Made by a program: the position numbers and the translations under genes
The notes under the pieces: model-generated
Told to the model about the DNA's origin: nothing
What the model saw: only the letters and a program-made list of their open reading frames with translations
Databases searched by the model: none
Part shown: one piece after another, positions 32,973 through 42,013 of the stretch
How the letters are laid out: every line of letters begins with the position of its first letter
Numbering within the stretch: the stretch's first letter is position 1
Source: Dickeya lacustris
Lineage (GTDB): Bacteria; Pseudomonadota; Gammaproteobacteria; Enterobacterales; Enterobacteriaceae
Reading direction: 5' to 3'
Length of the DNA stretch: 64,000 nucleotides
NCBI RefSeq assembly: GCF_029635795.1
Contig: NZ_CP114280.1
Coordinates: forward strand, 4,030,001 to 4,094,000

Positions 32973-33293
32973 GTTGTCACCCTTTATTCGCCCAAATGTT
33001 GTGATTGGTGAAGTCATCAAGAATGTGCGGAAGATGATTTTGTGATGCTGCCTGTCGCCGCTGGTGGGGGCGGCGTTGCTATCACAGTTGTTATGAGTGC
33101 AGGTATTAAGCGTAATACCTTCTTCATTCTCGCCAATCCTTGGTAATGTTTTGATTTTGATATGGATTATCGATGAATCGATACAGGCCGGAGCAGCCTG
33201 TTTCGTGGCTATAATAAATGGCAGAGTGAATGAAAACTTTAGATATTTTTAATGGTTTGTGGTGGTAAGCCTCATAATTGAACTTGTCTGCCC
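32973..33293. other. Intergenic region between uncharacterised gene and modE
   Basis: 321 bases. AT-rich, with the likely promoter of the minus-strand gene at its left part; the right part is the 3' side of modE. In E. coli the ABC protein gene modF follows modE; nothing like it is present here. I see no RNA gene. Confidence 0.5.
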
Positions 33294-34085
33294 CTAACAT
33301 AGGGTGGCGATAATCACCTGATCGGCATTAAAGCTGGCGTAGACCGCCATCTCAGGCTGAAGGCCTCGCTGTGCTACCTCTTCGTTGGTGAGCGTGGCGC
33401 ATACCACTTCGCCGCCGTCTAGCGTCACTAACACTTCACTGTGAGTCTCGCCCGGTTGCAGGTGGCTGATGTGGCCTGCTAGTACATTATCGTGGGCGGG
33501 CCGAGCGGCGGTTTGTGGGGTGACGATAATCCAGGGGGCTTTAATCAGCGCCAGCACCTCTTTGTGGCTTGCTAATGCCAGACGCGCAACGCTCTGCTGG
33601 GTTAATGCCGCCTGAATGCGCGTCTGACCGTCAGCCAATAACATGGACAGATGTTGCTGCACCTGCTGCTGATCGCAGTCGATAATGGTGCCAAAAAACT
33701 GATTACGCGCGCTGGTTTGCAGTGAGAAGCGGGCGATAGCGCCGAGCAGGCTGTCCAGCGGTATGCCGTCATCTTGCAGAACATCGAAGGCTTTTTGCTG
33801 AATTTGACCCAGTAAATCATACAGCTGTATCAGGCGTTCACCGTAACGGGTCAACATAGCGCCGCCGCCGCCTTTGCCGCCGGTGGTGCGTTCGACCACC
33901 GTCTGCTCTGCCAGTTGATTCATTTCGTTAATGGCATCCCAGGCGCTTTTATAGCTAATGTCGGCCAGGCGTGCGCCTTGGCTGATGGAGCCGGTTAGTT
34001 TTACCTGCTTGAGTAGTGCAATCCGCCTTGGGTCGGCAAACAGGCGTTGCTGAAGTTTTAGGGTGAGAAGAATCTCTGCTTGCAT
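33294..34085 (-). CDS. modE: Molybdate-dependent regulator ModE
   Basis: 263 residues (E. coli 262). A winged-helix N-terminal domain (RIALLKQVKLTGSISQGARL; SYKSAWDAINEMNQL; TTGGKGGGGAMLTRYG) is followed by two MOP molybdate-binding domains from about residue 125 (SARNQFFGTI and the C-terminal NADQVIIATL). Bound to molybdate it represses modABC through the operator at 34555-34582. It is divergent from acrZ and modABC. Confidence 0.96.
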   Translation of the reverse strand: MQAEILLTLKLQQRLFADPRRIALLKQVKLTGSISQGARLADISYKSAWDAINEMNQLAEQTVVERTTGGKGGGGAMLTRYGERLIQLYDLLGQIQQKAFDVLQDDGIPLDSLLGAIARFSLQTSARNQFFGTIIDCDQQQVQQHLSMLLADGQTRIQAALTQQSVARLALASHKEVLALIKAPWIIVTPQTAARPAHDNVLAGHISHLQPGETHSEVLVTLDGGEVVCATLTNEEVAQRGLQPEMAVYASFNADQVIIATLC

Positions 34086-34282
34086 GAGGAGTATCCCTGT
34101 TTGAGTCGAGGTTTTTGGCTATTGTTATCGTTTTGCGCTTAACAGGCAAACCGCACAAATCGCCGCGTCGGTTTTGGCGATTCAGGTAAACTGGTCAGCA
34201 AATCTGAAGATGGCATGCGCCTTCTGAGTTTAATGAGTCGCCGGTCGCGTAAGCGCGAATCGGCATGAAATGCGAGGTGGAT

Positions 34283-34432
34283 ATGTTGGAATTGCTGAAA
34301 AGCCTGCTGTTTGCGGTATGCATGGTACCGGTGATGATGGCGCTGATTTTAGGGGCTATCTACGCTTTGGGAGAGGTATTTAACCTGTTTTCCGCCATCG
34401 GCCATCGCCAGTCTGCGCCAGCGCGCAAATAA
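34283..34432 (+). CDS. acrZ: AcrAB-TolC-associated membrane peptide AcrZ
   Basis: 49 residues, the same length as E. coli AcrZ. Start [20 protein letters not shown], one membrane helix with the Pro that gives the bent helix fitting the AcrB groove, then [17 protein letters not shown] and a short basic tail. AcrZ binds AcrB and changes export of some drugs. The place between modE and modA is the same as in E. coli. A GAGG site precedes the ATG. Confidence 0.93.
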   Translation: MLELLKSLLFAVCMVPVMMALILGAIYALGEVFNLFSAIGHRQSAPARK

Positions 34433-34554
34433 TCGCAGTCTGATTTCTGTGATGATGAATCCGGCCAATGGCCGGATTTTTTTGCGCTTAAACATTTCTG
34501 CGCCAAAACATTTTTACGTCAAAACAATGACAACCTCATCGATATTCTGTATTT

Positions 34555-34582
34555 ATCGTTATATTATCAACTACACAACGAT
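34555..34582. promoter_or_regulatory. ModE-binding site (Mo-box) before modA
   Basis: ATCGTTATATT, then ATCAACT, then ACACAACGAT: an imperfect palindrome nearly the same as the E. coli modA operator (CGTTATATT...CTACATAACG, from memory). It lies 17 bases before modA. Molybdate-loaded ModE would block transcription here. Confidence 0.9.
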
Positions 34583-34599
34583 AACGATGGGAGAAAAGA

Positions 34600-35388
34600 A
34601 TGAAAGCTTCATGGACGCATTGGCTTGCTGCCGCCACCTTGACGCTGGGCATGAGCGCCACAACCGTGCAGGCGCAGAGTACCCAGACACAGGGCACCGT
34701 CACGGTGTTCGCTGCCGCCTCACTCACCAATGCCTTGCAGGATATCGCCGCGCTCTATCAAAAAGATAAGCAGGTATCGATTGTCGCGTCTTACGCGTCG
34801 TCATCCACGCTGGCGCGTCAAATTGAGCAAGGCGCTCCGGCAGACGTGTTTATCTCAGCCGATCAGCAATGGATGGATTACGCGCAGGGTAAACAATTAC
34901 TGGAAGAGGGCAGCCGTTATACGCTGCTGGGCAACCAACTGGTGGTCATTGCACCGAAGTCAGCCGATACCAAGGGCTTTAAAGTCGAAGAAAGTACCGA
35001 CTGGAAAAACTTGCTCAAGGGCGGGCGGTTATCCGTCGGCGACCCGGATCATGTCCCTGCCGGGCTCTATGCCAAAGAAGCGCTGCAAAAATTGAATGCC
35101 TGGGATCTCTTGTCACCGCTGATGGCGCGAGCCAACGATGTGCGCGCGGCGATGGCGCTGGTGGAGCGTGAAGAAGCACCGCTTGGGATCGTGTACGGCT
35201 CTGATGCTGTTGCCAGCACCAAAGTCAAAGTGGTTGGCATTTTCCCTGAGAACACGCACAAACCGGTGGAGTATCCGCTGGCGGTTATCAAAGGGCGTAA
35301 CACCCCGGTGGTGAATGCCTTTGTTGAATATCTGAAAACGCCGCAGGCCGCCGCCGTATTTAAACAATATGGATTTACACCGCGCTAA
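34600..35388 (+). CDS. modA: Molybdate-binding periplasmic protein ModA
   Basis: 262 residues. A signal peptide (to about VQA-Q, residue 25) leads to a type II binding fold: TVFAAASLTNALQDIAALYQ, SYASSSTLARQIEQGAPADV and FISADQQWMD contain Ser residues that bind molybdate or tungstate. A GGGAG ribosome site precedes the ATG. First gene of modABC. Confidence 0.96.
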   Translation: MKASWTHWLAAATLTLGMSATTVQAQSTQTQGTVTVFAAASLTNALQDIAALYQKDKQVSIVASYASSSTLARQIEQGAPADVFISADQQWMDYAQGKQLLEEGSRYTLLGNQLVVIAPKSADTKGFKVEESTDWKNLLKGGRLSVGDPDHVPAGLYAKEALQKLNAWDLLSPLMARANDVRAAMALVEREEAPLGIVYGSDAVASTKVKVVGIFPENTHKPVEYPLAVIKGRNTPVVNAFVEYLKTPQAAAVFKQYGFTPR

Positions 35389-35424
35389 TGCTGTTTTGTG
35401 TTGATGCTATTAGGTGGCAAGACG

Positions 35425-36114
35425 ATGTTTCTCACGGACTATGAGTGGCAGGCGGTTGCGTTAAGCCTGAAAGTGTCGCTGGTAGCGGTCACACTCAGCC
35501 TGCCATTGGGTATTGTGATGGCCTGGGTATTGGCGCGCTGCCAGTTTGTCGGCAAATCCCTGGTAGACAGCATTATCCATCTGCCGCTGGTGCTGCCGCC
35601 TGTTGTGATCGGTTACTTGTTGTTACTCGTCATGGGGCGAAAAGGCGTGGTGGGGGCGTGGCTGTACCAGTGGTTCGGTTTTAGCTTCAGTTTTAGCTGG
35701 CACGGCGCGGCGCTGGCGGCGGCTGTGGTGGCGTTCCCGCTTATGGTGCGCGCTATCCGGCTGGCGCTGGAGGCGGTGGATACCCGGCTGGAACTGGCGG
35801 CGCGCACGCTGGGAGCCGGGCGCTGGCGAGTCTTCTTTACCATTACGCTACCGTTGACGTTACCGGGTATTATCGTCGGCACGGTGCTGGCGTTTGCCCG
35901 CTCGCTGGGCGAGTTTGGCGCAACGATTACCTTCGTGTCGAATATTCCTGGGGAAACGCGCACCATTCCTAATGCCATGTACACCTTGATAGAAACGCCG
36001 GGGGCTGAAATGCAGGCTGCCCGGCTATGTGCGATAGCCATCGGCTTGTCACTGATTTCCCTGCTGCTGTCGGAATGGCTGACGCGCTGGAGCCGCAGGA
36101 AGCTGGGGGGATAA
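35425..36114 (+). CDS. modB: Molybdate ABC permease ModB
   Basis: 229 residues from ATG 35425 ([18 protein letters not shown]), which matches the start of E. coli ModB and has an AGGTGG site; the frame is open nine codons upstream. Five or six membrane segments; the EAA-type loop [20 protein letters not shown] contacts ModC. It overlaps modC by one base (TAATG). Confidence 0.95.
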   Translation: MFLTDYEWQAVALSLKVSLVAVTLSLPLGIVMAWVLARCQFVGKSLVDSIIHLPLVLPPVVIGYLLLLVMGRKGVVGAWLYQWFGFSFSFSWHGAALAAAVVAFPLMVRAIRLALEAVDTRLELAARTLGAGRWRVFFTITLPLTLPGIIVGTVLAFARSLGEFGATITFVSNIPGETRTIPNAMYTLIETPGAEMQAARLCAIAIGLSLISLLLSEWLTRWSRRKLGG

Positions 36115-37172
36115 TGCTGCAACTGGACTTCACACAGCAATTGGGTGATTTACAACTCAACATTACCAGTGAACTGCCCGCCAGCGGCATCAGCGCGGTG
36201 TTTGGCGTGTCTGGTGCCGGTAAAACCTCGCTGATTAATGCCATTGTAGGGTTAAGTCGCCCGGATAAGGGGCGCATCCAGCTCAATGACCGGGTGCTGG
36301 TCGATACCGGGCGCAAGCTGTTTCTGCCGCCGGAAAAACGGCGCATCGGGTATGTATTTCAGGATGCCCGCCTGTTTCCGCACTATCGGGTGCGCGGCAA
36401 TCTTTGTTACGGCATGGCTGCGCCGATGCGCGCGCAGTTTGATGACATCGTGCAGTTGCTTGGCATCGAACCACTGCTTAAGCGGTATCCGCTCACGCTG
36501 TCCGGCGGTGAAAAGCAGCGGGTGGCAATTGGCCGGGCGCTGCTCACCGCCCCGGAGCTATTGCTGATGGATGAGCCGTTAGCCTCGCTGGATACGCCAC
36601 GTAAGCGCGAGTTACTGCCGTATCTGGAGCGGCTGGCGCGCGAAGTGAACACGCCGATTCTTTATGTCAGCCACAGTCTGGAAGAGGTCGTCAGGCTGGC
36701 GGACAGGGTGCTGGTGCTGGACAAAGGGCAGGTGAAAGCGCAAGGCACGCTGGAGGCCGTTTGGTCAAGCAATGCGCTGCGTGCCTGGCTGCCGCGCGAG
36801 GAGCAAAGCAGTATTCTGACGGTGACGGTAATGGCGCAGCATTCGCATTATGCGATGACGGCGCTGTCATTGGGCGAACAGCATCTGTGGGTGGGGCGTG
36901 TTGATGCGCCGTCAGGCACGCGATTGCGTATTCGTATCAATGCCGCCGATGTCTCGCTGGTGACGCAGCGCCCAACTGCGAGCAGTATTCGCAATGTGCT
37001 GGCGGTGTTTGTTATCGAATGCCTGGATGTTGAGGATCAGGTGGAGGTGAAGCTCGATATCGGCGGTCAGGTGCTGTGGGCGCGCATTACGCCCTGGGCG
37101 CGCGACGAGCTGGCGCTCAAACCGCGCCAGTGGTTGTATGCCCAGATTAAAAGCGTGTCTATTACGCCGTAA
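36114..37172 (+). CDS. modC: Molybdate ABC ATPase ModC
   Basis: 352 residues (E. coli 352). Walker A is [12 protein letters not shown], signature [15 protein letters not shown], Walker [10 protein letters not shown], switch His in YVSHSLEEV. The C-terminal ~70 residues hold the MOP domain ([20 protein letters not shown]) that senses molybdate and inhibits transport. The frame extends upstream within modB but the true start is the ATG at 36114. Confidence 0.95.
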   Translation: MLQLDFTQQLGDLQLNITSELPASGISAVFGVSGAGKTSLINAIVGLSRPDKGRIQLNDRVLVDTGRKLFLPPEKRRIGYVFQDARLFPHYRVRGNLCYGMAAPMRAQFDDIVQLLGIEPLLKRYPLTLSGGEKQRVAIGRALLTAPELLLMDEPLASLDTPRKRELLPYLERLAREVNTPILYVSHSLEEVVRLADRVLVLDKGQVKAQGTLEAVWSSNALRAWLPREEQSSILTVTVMAQHSHYAMTALSLGEQHLWVGRVDAPSGTRLRIRINAADVSLVTQRPTASSIRNVLAVFVIECLDVEDQVEVKLDIGGQVLWARITPWARDELALKPRQWLYAQIKSVSITP

Positions 37173-37202
37173 ATAGCGTCGTACCGAAAACCCAGTAATG
37201 AA

Positions 37203-37229
37203 ACCGGGCCACCGTACTGACGGCCCGGT
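37203..37229. terminator. Hairpin between modC and ybhA
   Basis: ACCGGGCC (37203-37210) pairs with GGCCCGGT (37222-37229) across an 11-base loop between two convergent genes; no T run. Probably a shared stop. Confidence 0.6.
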
Positions 37230-37245
37230 GACACGAGCGGCCGGC

Positions 37246-38067
37246 TTAGGCCAGAATGCGCTGGCGGATAACCTCGGCAATCCCCGGCGATTCGTTATTC
37301 CCGATCACCATATTCGCGTGCGCTTTAACCTCATCGGCGCTGTTGCCCATGGCAACGCCTAAGCCTGCCGAAGACAACATACTAATATCATTAAAATTAT
37401 CGCCAAAGGCCACCACCTGACTCATGCTCATGCCCTGGGATTCGACCCAGCGTTGCAGCAGCCGCCCTTTGCTGTTGCCGGTTTGGGCGATATCGACCTG
37501 ATCCATCCATGACCATTCACACGACAATCCCAGTTCATGCTCCAACTGCCTGGCTGCGTCATTGAGTACGGCGGTGTCACCGTGATGCGTGGCAAACTTC
37601 CAGATAGCCGTTGCCTCATCCGCCGCATCCATCAGGCTCGATACCTGACGAAATACCGGGCGTTGTGCGTGCGGCAGATTCTGCGCCCAGGTTTGGGTTC
37701 GGGTAATGTGCCCGGTTTCCTGCTGGTAGTACATGGCATCGTCTGCATACATCAGGGCGTGAATGTCATACTGCTGGAGTCGGTGCAGCACCTGTTTGGC
37801 CTGCCCGGTACTCAGTGGGTTGGCATGCAGCGCCTGCGCCTGTGCATAGTCGTACAAATAGGTGCCGTTACAGCAGATAACCGGCGTATCCAGCGCCAGC
37901 GCCTGATAAAACGGGTGAATGGCCGAGTGGTGACGGCCAGTGACGATAATCACGCGAATACCCGCTTCTCTGGCCTCGGCCAGTGCGTGTAGCGAGTCCG
38001 GTAAGATGGTTTTTTTGGCGGTTAACAGGGTGCCGTCGAGGTCGAGGGCAATGATGCGATAGCTCAT
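37246..38067 (-). CDS. ybhA: HAD-family sugar/pyridoxal phosphatase YbhA
   Basis: 273 residues (E. coli YbhA 272). HAD type IIB (Cof-like): motif I LDLDGTLL with nucleophile Asp, motif [10 protein letters not shown], motif III Lys in SKGRLLQRW and motif [13 protein letters not shown]. In E. coli YbhA acts on pyridoxal phosphate and some sugar phosphates. Neighbours (modC, pgl) are as in E. coli. Confidence 0.93.
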   Translation of the reverse strand: MSYRIIALDLDGTLLTAKKTILPDSLHALAEAREAGIRVIIVTGRHHSAIHPFYQALALDTPVICCNGTYLYDYAQAQALHANPLSTGQAKQVLHRLQQYDIHALMYADDAMYYQQETGHITRTQTWAQNLPHAQRPVFRQVSSLMDAADEATAIWKFATHHGDTAVLNDAARQLEHELGLSCEWSWMDQVDIAQTGNSKGRLLQRWVESQGMSMSQVVAFGDNFNDISMLSSAGLGVAMGNSADEVKAHANMVIGNNESPGIAEVIRQRILA

Positions 38068-38207
38068 GGTATGCTCATCAGATTATCAGGTTCATATCAT
38101 TGGGATGGTACACTGGAAGCCATCGCGATCAACAGGCTCTTTTGCGGGCCGTACCGGTTAAGGCGGTGTTGCCGTCGTGCGTGACCGGGTTTAACAAGGA
38201 GAATGCA

Positions 38208-39204
38208 ATGCAGCAAGTGGTGTATGTCGCCAGTCCTGACAGCCAGCAGATCCATGTCTGGCAACTGGGGGAGAGCGGAGAACTGAGCCTGCTACAGGTG
38301 GTGGCGGTTCCCGGTCAGGTGCAACCGATGGTGGTCGCGCCGGATAAGCGCCATCTGTATGTCGGTGTGCGCCCGGAATTTCGTGTTATCAGCTATCGTA
38401 TTGATGCAGAAGGTAAACTCAGTCAGGCTGGCGTAGCACCGTTGCCGGGCAGCCCGACGCATCTCTCTACCGATAAGCAAGGTCGCGTTCTGTTCAGCGC
38501 GTCTTACAGTAACGCATGCCTGAGTGTCAGCCCGATTGGTGAGGATGGGGTGGTTGCTGCACCTGTTCAGCAATTTGACGGTCTGGAAGGGTGTCATTCC
38601 AGCAATATCGACCCGGATGACCAGATTCTGTGGGCTCCTTGCCTGAAAGAAGACCGCATTCGGTTGTATAAGGTGGGCGATGAGGGACGCTTGAGCGAAC
38701 ATCAGCCAGACAGCTATGCCAGCGCCACCGGAGCCGGGCCGCGCCATATGGCGTATCACCCGAGCCTGCGCGTGGGCTATTGCCTGAATGAGCTGGATAG
38801 CACTGTGGATGTGTTTGCGCTGGATGCACAAGGCGAAGGACAACGGGTGCAGACGATAAACGCCATGCCTGCGGATTTCTTCCGCCACCTGCTGGGCGGC
38901 GGATGTTCACATCACGCCGGATGGCCGCCATCTGTATATCACCGATCGCACCGCCAGCCTGCTCGGTATTTTCCAGGTCTCGGCACAGGACGGCACCTTG
39001 ACGCTGACCGGCCATCAGCCCACCGAAACCCAGCCGCGCGGCTTTAACATCGATAACAGCGGCCGCTTCCTGATAGCCGCCGGGCAAAAATCCCATCACA
39101 TTGAGGTTTATCGCATTGCGCCGGATAACGGCAGCCTGACGCCGCTGGCGCGCTATCCGGTGGGACAGGGGCCGATGTGGGTCTCGGTGCTGGCGCTGGC
39201 ATAA
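38208..39204 (+). CDS. pgl: 6-phosphogluconolactonase Pgl, one-base frameshift
   Basis: Beta-propeller lactonase of the pentose phosphate pathway (lactonase to 6-phosphogluconate); about 331 residues when repaired. Start [20 protein letters not shown] at ATG 38208 has AAGGAG. The frame is lost at about 38876-38881, where one extra T turns GATTTCTCC into GATTTCTTCC; the second frame resumes with [20 protein letters not shown] and [11 protein letters not shown]. Both halves are otherwise fully conserved, so the break is recent or a sequence error. The product feeds Gnd, encoded at 54826. Confidence 0.9.
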
Positions 39205-39226
39205 AGCGCTAAACCAGCCATCATGC

Positions 39227-39262
39227 AAAAAAGATGAACCCCGCAGGGTTCATCTTTTTTTT
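39227..39262. terminator. Bidirectional terminator after pgl
   Basis: GATGAACCC (39233-39241) pairs perfectly with GGGTTCATC (39246-39254), with an A run on the left and a T8 run on the right, so it works on both strands between two convergent genes. Confidence 0.92.
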
Positions 39263-39282
39263 GTCTGTGTTTTGTCTGCCGG

Positions 39283-40533
39283 TCAGCCACGGTATTCGAT
39301 AATCGACAACCCGGCGTTGTAGTCGGTGCTGTAGATAATGCCCTGGGCATCGACAAACACATCACAGGACTGGATCACGCGCGGGCGGCCCGGGCGCTTA
39401 TCCATCATGCGCTCCGGCGCAGCAGGCACCAGCGCACCGGTCTCTTTCGGGCGGTACGGATTGCTGATGTCATAAGCGCGTACCCCGGCGTTTTGGTAGG
39501 TGGCGAAAATCAGTGTGGAACTGATGAAGCTGCCTGGCCGGTTTTCATGCAAATTATGCGGGCCAAAATGTGCCCCTTTTTTCACATAGTCGGTTTCATT
39601 GGGCTGCGGGAAGGTGGCGATACTCACCGGATTGGCGGGCTCGCGGATATCAAATACCCAAATCAGCTTTTCGCCGTCTTCCTGATTATCGAGTACGGCT
39701 TCATCGAGCACGATAAGCAGGTTGCGGTCTGGCAGCGGCAGGGCTGTGTGGGTGCCGCCGCCAAACGGCGGGCTCCAGTTGCGATGGCTGATGAGCTTCG
39801 GCTGGGCACGGTCACTGACATCCAGCAGCGTCAGGCCGCCGTCACGCCAGCTACCGTAGGCGGTATCGCCGCTGACAATCGCGTGGTGGAGTGCGTAGCG
39901 TTTACCTTGCGGCCAGTCGGGTTGCTCACCGCCCGCCGTGTGCATGCCGGGAAGGCAATAGCGCCCGGCGATTTCGGGCTTACGCGGGTCAGCCAAATCG
40001 ATGGTCAGAAAAATGTAGTCGCTATAACCGTCCAGCAGTGCAGAGACATAAGCCCAGCGTCCGCCGACATACCAGATGCGGTGAATCCCGATGCCGTTCA
40101 GTGGCAGGAAGCTGATTTCACGCGGTTTATCTGGCGTTGAAATGTCAAAAATACGCAGCCCCGCGCTCCAGTGTTTGTCCTGTGAGCCGGTAGCGACGGT
40201 CTCAGCGACTGAGCGGGTGTAATAGACTTTCTCTTCGGCGAAGCGCGCGTCGGCGAACAGATCGCGCGCGTTGACCACCAGCAGCAGGTCATCATGGGTT
40301 TGCAGATGAATATTCCAGGTGCCCGGCGGCGCGGCGATAAACCCGGCGGCGCGCGGGTTTTTCGGGTCACGCACATCGACAATCGACACACCTTGCGACA
40401 CCATGTGGCCAATGTAAGCGTAACCACGATGCACCATGACTTGTACGCCATCAGGACGCCCGCCCTGATCGCTGTGTCCAATCAGCCGCATATTGCGGCT
40501 GTACTCCGGCATGGGCAGGGGCATTGATGCCAT
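39283..40533 (-). CDS. LVIVD-repeat beta-propeller protein
   Basis: 416 residues. Repeats such as GVSIVDVRDPKNPRAAGFIA, GLRIFDISTPDKPREISFLP, GLTLLDVSDRAQPKLISH and GVRAYDISNPYRPKETGALV are LVIVD motifs, which fold as a propeller. No signal peptide, so it appears cytosolic. A GGAGG site precedes the ATG. It is the second gene after a periplasmic sugar-binding protein (24-base gap), which suggests a link to uptake or use of a plant-derived compound; the reaction is unknown. Confidence 0.85.
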   Translation of the reverse strand: MASMPLPMPEYSRNMRLIGHSDQGGRPDGVQVMVHRGYAYIGHMVSQGVSIVDVRDPKNPRAAGFIAAPPGTWNIHLQTHDDLLLVVNARDLFADARFAEEKVYYTRSVAETVATGSQDKHWSAGLRIFDISTPDKPREISFLPLNGIGIHRIWYVGGRWAYVSALLDGYSDYIFLTIDLADPRKPEIAGRYCLPGMHTAGGEQPDWPQGKRYALHHAIVSGDTAYGSWRDGGLTLLDVSDRAQPKLISHRNWSPPFGGGTHTALPLPDRNLLIVLDEAVLDNQEDGEKLIWVFDIREPANPVSIATFPQPNETDYVKKGAHFGPHNLHENRPGSFISSTLIFATYQNAGVRAYDISNPYRPKETGALVPAAPERMMDKRPGRPRVIQSCDVFVDAQGIIYSTDYNAGLSIIEYRG

Positions 40534-40557
40534 AGAAGCCTCCGTGATAACAGACGG

Positions 40558-41637
40558 TTATTTGCTCTTGGCTTCCAGTGTAGCAAACCACGGCGCGACA
40601 AAGTCACTGGTCTGCCCCCAGCCGGGAATGATTTTTGCCAACCCCGTCACGTTAACCGGGCCTGGCTGGCTGGCCAGCAGCGCCTGCGGAATACTGGCGG
40701 CACGAAACTCGTAGCTGGCAGGCGTCGGCTCGCCAGCGATTTTATTGGCCACCAGCCGCAAATTAACCTTGCCGATGAGTTTCGGGTCAACCGCCACACT
40801 GACCTTCCACGGGCTGTTGGCTTCACGCATCAGTTGCAAGTCCTGATTGGAAATATCGATGCTATAGAGTTTGATTTCCGTGCGGCCATTCTCTTTCAAG
40901 GCTTTATAGGCTCCCTGGCTGAATGCATCCCAGGCCCCCCAGATAGCATCAATTTTCCCTTTCGGGTATTTCGCCAGTACGGCACCGACTTTATTGGCGG
41001 TATCGCCCTGCACATCAGAAGACACCGCACCAATAGATTCCAGCTCCTTGATACCGGGGTTATCTTTGAGGATTTGCTGATAGGCGACCTGACGGCGCTC
41101 CATCGGCGGGAAACCGGCGACCCACAGTTTGATGATATTGGCTTTACCGTTGAAGTCTTTAACCAGTTGCCCCAGGGATTCATTCGCCAGTGAGGCATCA
41201 TCCTGCTGGGTGACGGTGACGCCGGGAATCGCACGATCGACGGCGGTATCGAACACCGCAACTTTAATTCCGCTGTCAACAATGCGCTGAATCAGGTCGG
41301 TAGAGTAGGGCGCGCGGCCTTGCGACAGGATAATGCCGTCATATTTCTGGCTGATGGCCTGATTGACGAAATCCTGAAACTTGGCGTCGTCACCGTTACT
41401 GAGAAAGGTGCTGACTTTAAAGCCCAACTTTTTGCCTTCTTCCAGCACGCCGGAAACGAACTGGGTGGTGTTGTCATCCGAGCCGAGATTACGAATGACG
41501 GCGATACGCACCTGTCCTTGATGGCTGGCGAGAGCTGCCGGAATTGGCACAGCGGTAGCCGGCGTGTCGGTTGCAAAGGTAGCGAAAGAGGTGCTCAGAC
41601 TCAGTGCCAGTAAAGCGACAGGGAATGTTTTCATCAT
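40558..41637 (-). CDS. Periplasmic sugar-binding protein (Peripla_BP_4), orphan
   Basis: 359 residues from ATG 41637 with GAGG five bases upstream. Signal peptide MMKTFPVALLALSLSTSFAT-type with cleavage near FATFA. The type I fold is visible: VRIAVIRNLGSDDNTTQFVS, YDGIILSQGRAPYSTDLIQR, IDAIWGAWDAFSQGAYKAL. Related to RbsB-like ABC-binding proteins, but no permease or ATPase gene is next to it. It may work with a distant transporter or a sensor. It forms an operon with the LVIVD protein. Confidence 0.88.
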   Translation of the reverse strand: MMKTFPVALLALSLSTSFATFATDTPATAVPIPAALASHQGQVRIAVIRNLGSDDNTTQFVSGVLEEGKKLGFKVSTFLSNGDDAKFQDFVNQAISQKYDGIILSQGRAPYSTDLIQRIVDSGIKVAVFDTAVDRAIPGVTVTQQDDASLANESLGQLVKDFNGKANIIKLWVAGFPPMERRQVAYQQILKDNPGIKELESIGAVSSDVQGDTANKVGAVLAKYPKGKIDAIWGAWDAFSQGAYKALKENGRTEIKLYSIDISNQDLQLMREANSPWKVSVAVDPKLIGKVNLRLVANKIAGEPTPASYEFRAASIPQALLASQPGPVNVTGLAKIIPGWGQTSDFVAPWFATLEAKSK

Positions 41638-42013
41638 CAATCCTCGGTGTTGTGAAAAGTGTTGCCGGTATGGGGGCTATCTTTTGTTGATATCTTTTGT
41701 GGATGTGTTTTCGGATATCTTTATGTCTGGATGTCTATTTTAAGTGTGGCAGAAATCATAACGGGTAACGTTGCAGGCTGCAAAGAGGCGGCATTATGCC
41801 GTTTGGCTTTACCTTATAACGTTTTGTTTAAAAGGGCGGATGTGGCGTAGAAGCGCTAGCGTCAGGCAAAGTAAAACCAAGAGGGTCAGAAATGAGGTCG
41901 GATAAGATCGGAAAAGTCGGATGAAGGCTGGAATAGAGGGAAGGTAACACGGCGGCTATGCGCCGAGAACGGATTGCCTCTCAGGTCGGCAGGCCGACCT
42001 GAGAGGCGCGCGA
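41638..42013. other. Intergenic region between sugar-binding gene and metG
   Basis: 376 bases. The left part is AT-rich and carries the promoter side of the minus-strand operon (TATCTTTTGT repeated at about 41681 and 41691). The centre has no gene. The right end holds the palindrome at 41976-42007. Confidence 0.5.
41976..42007. terminator. Perfect palindrome downstream of metG
   Basis: GCCTCTCAGGTCGGC (41976-41990) and GCCGACCTGAGAGGC (41993-42007) are fully complementary, separated by AG. It lies seven bases from the metG stop, so most likely ends metG transcription, though it lacks a T run. Confidence 0.65.
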
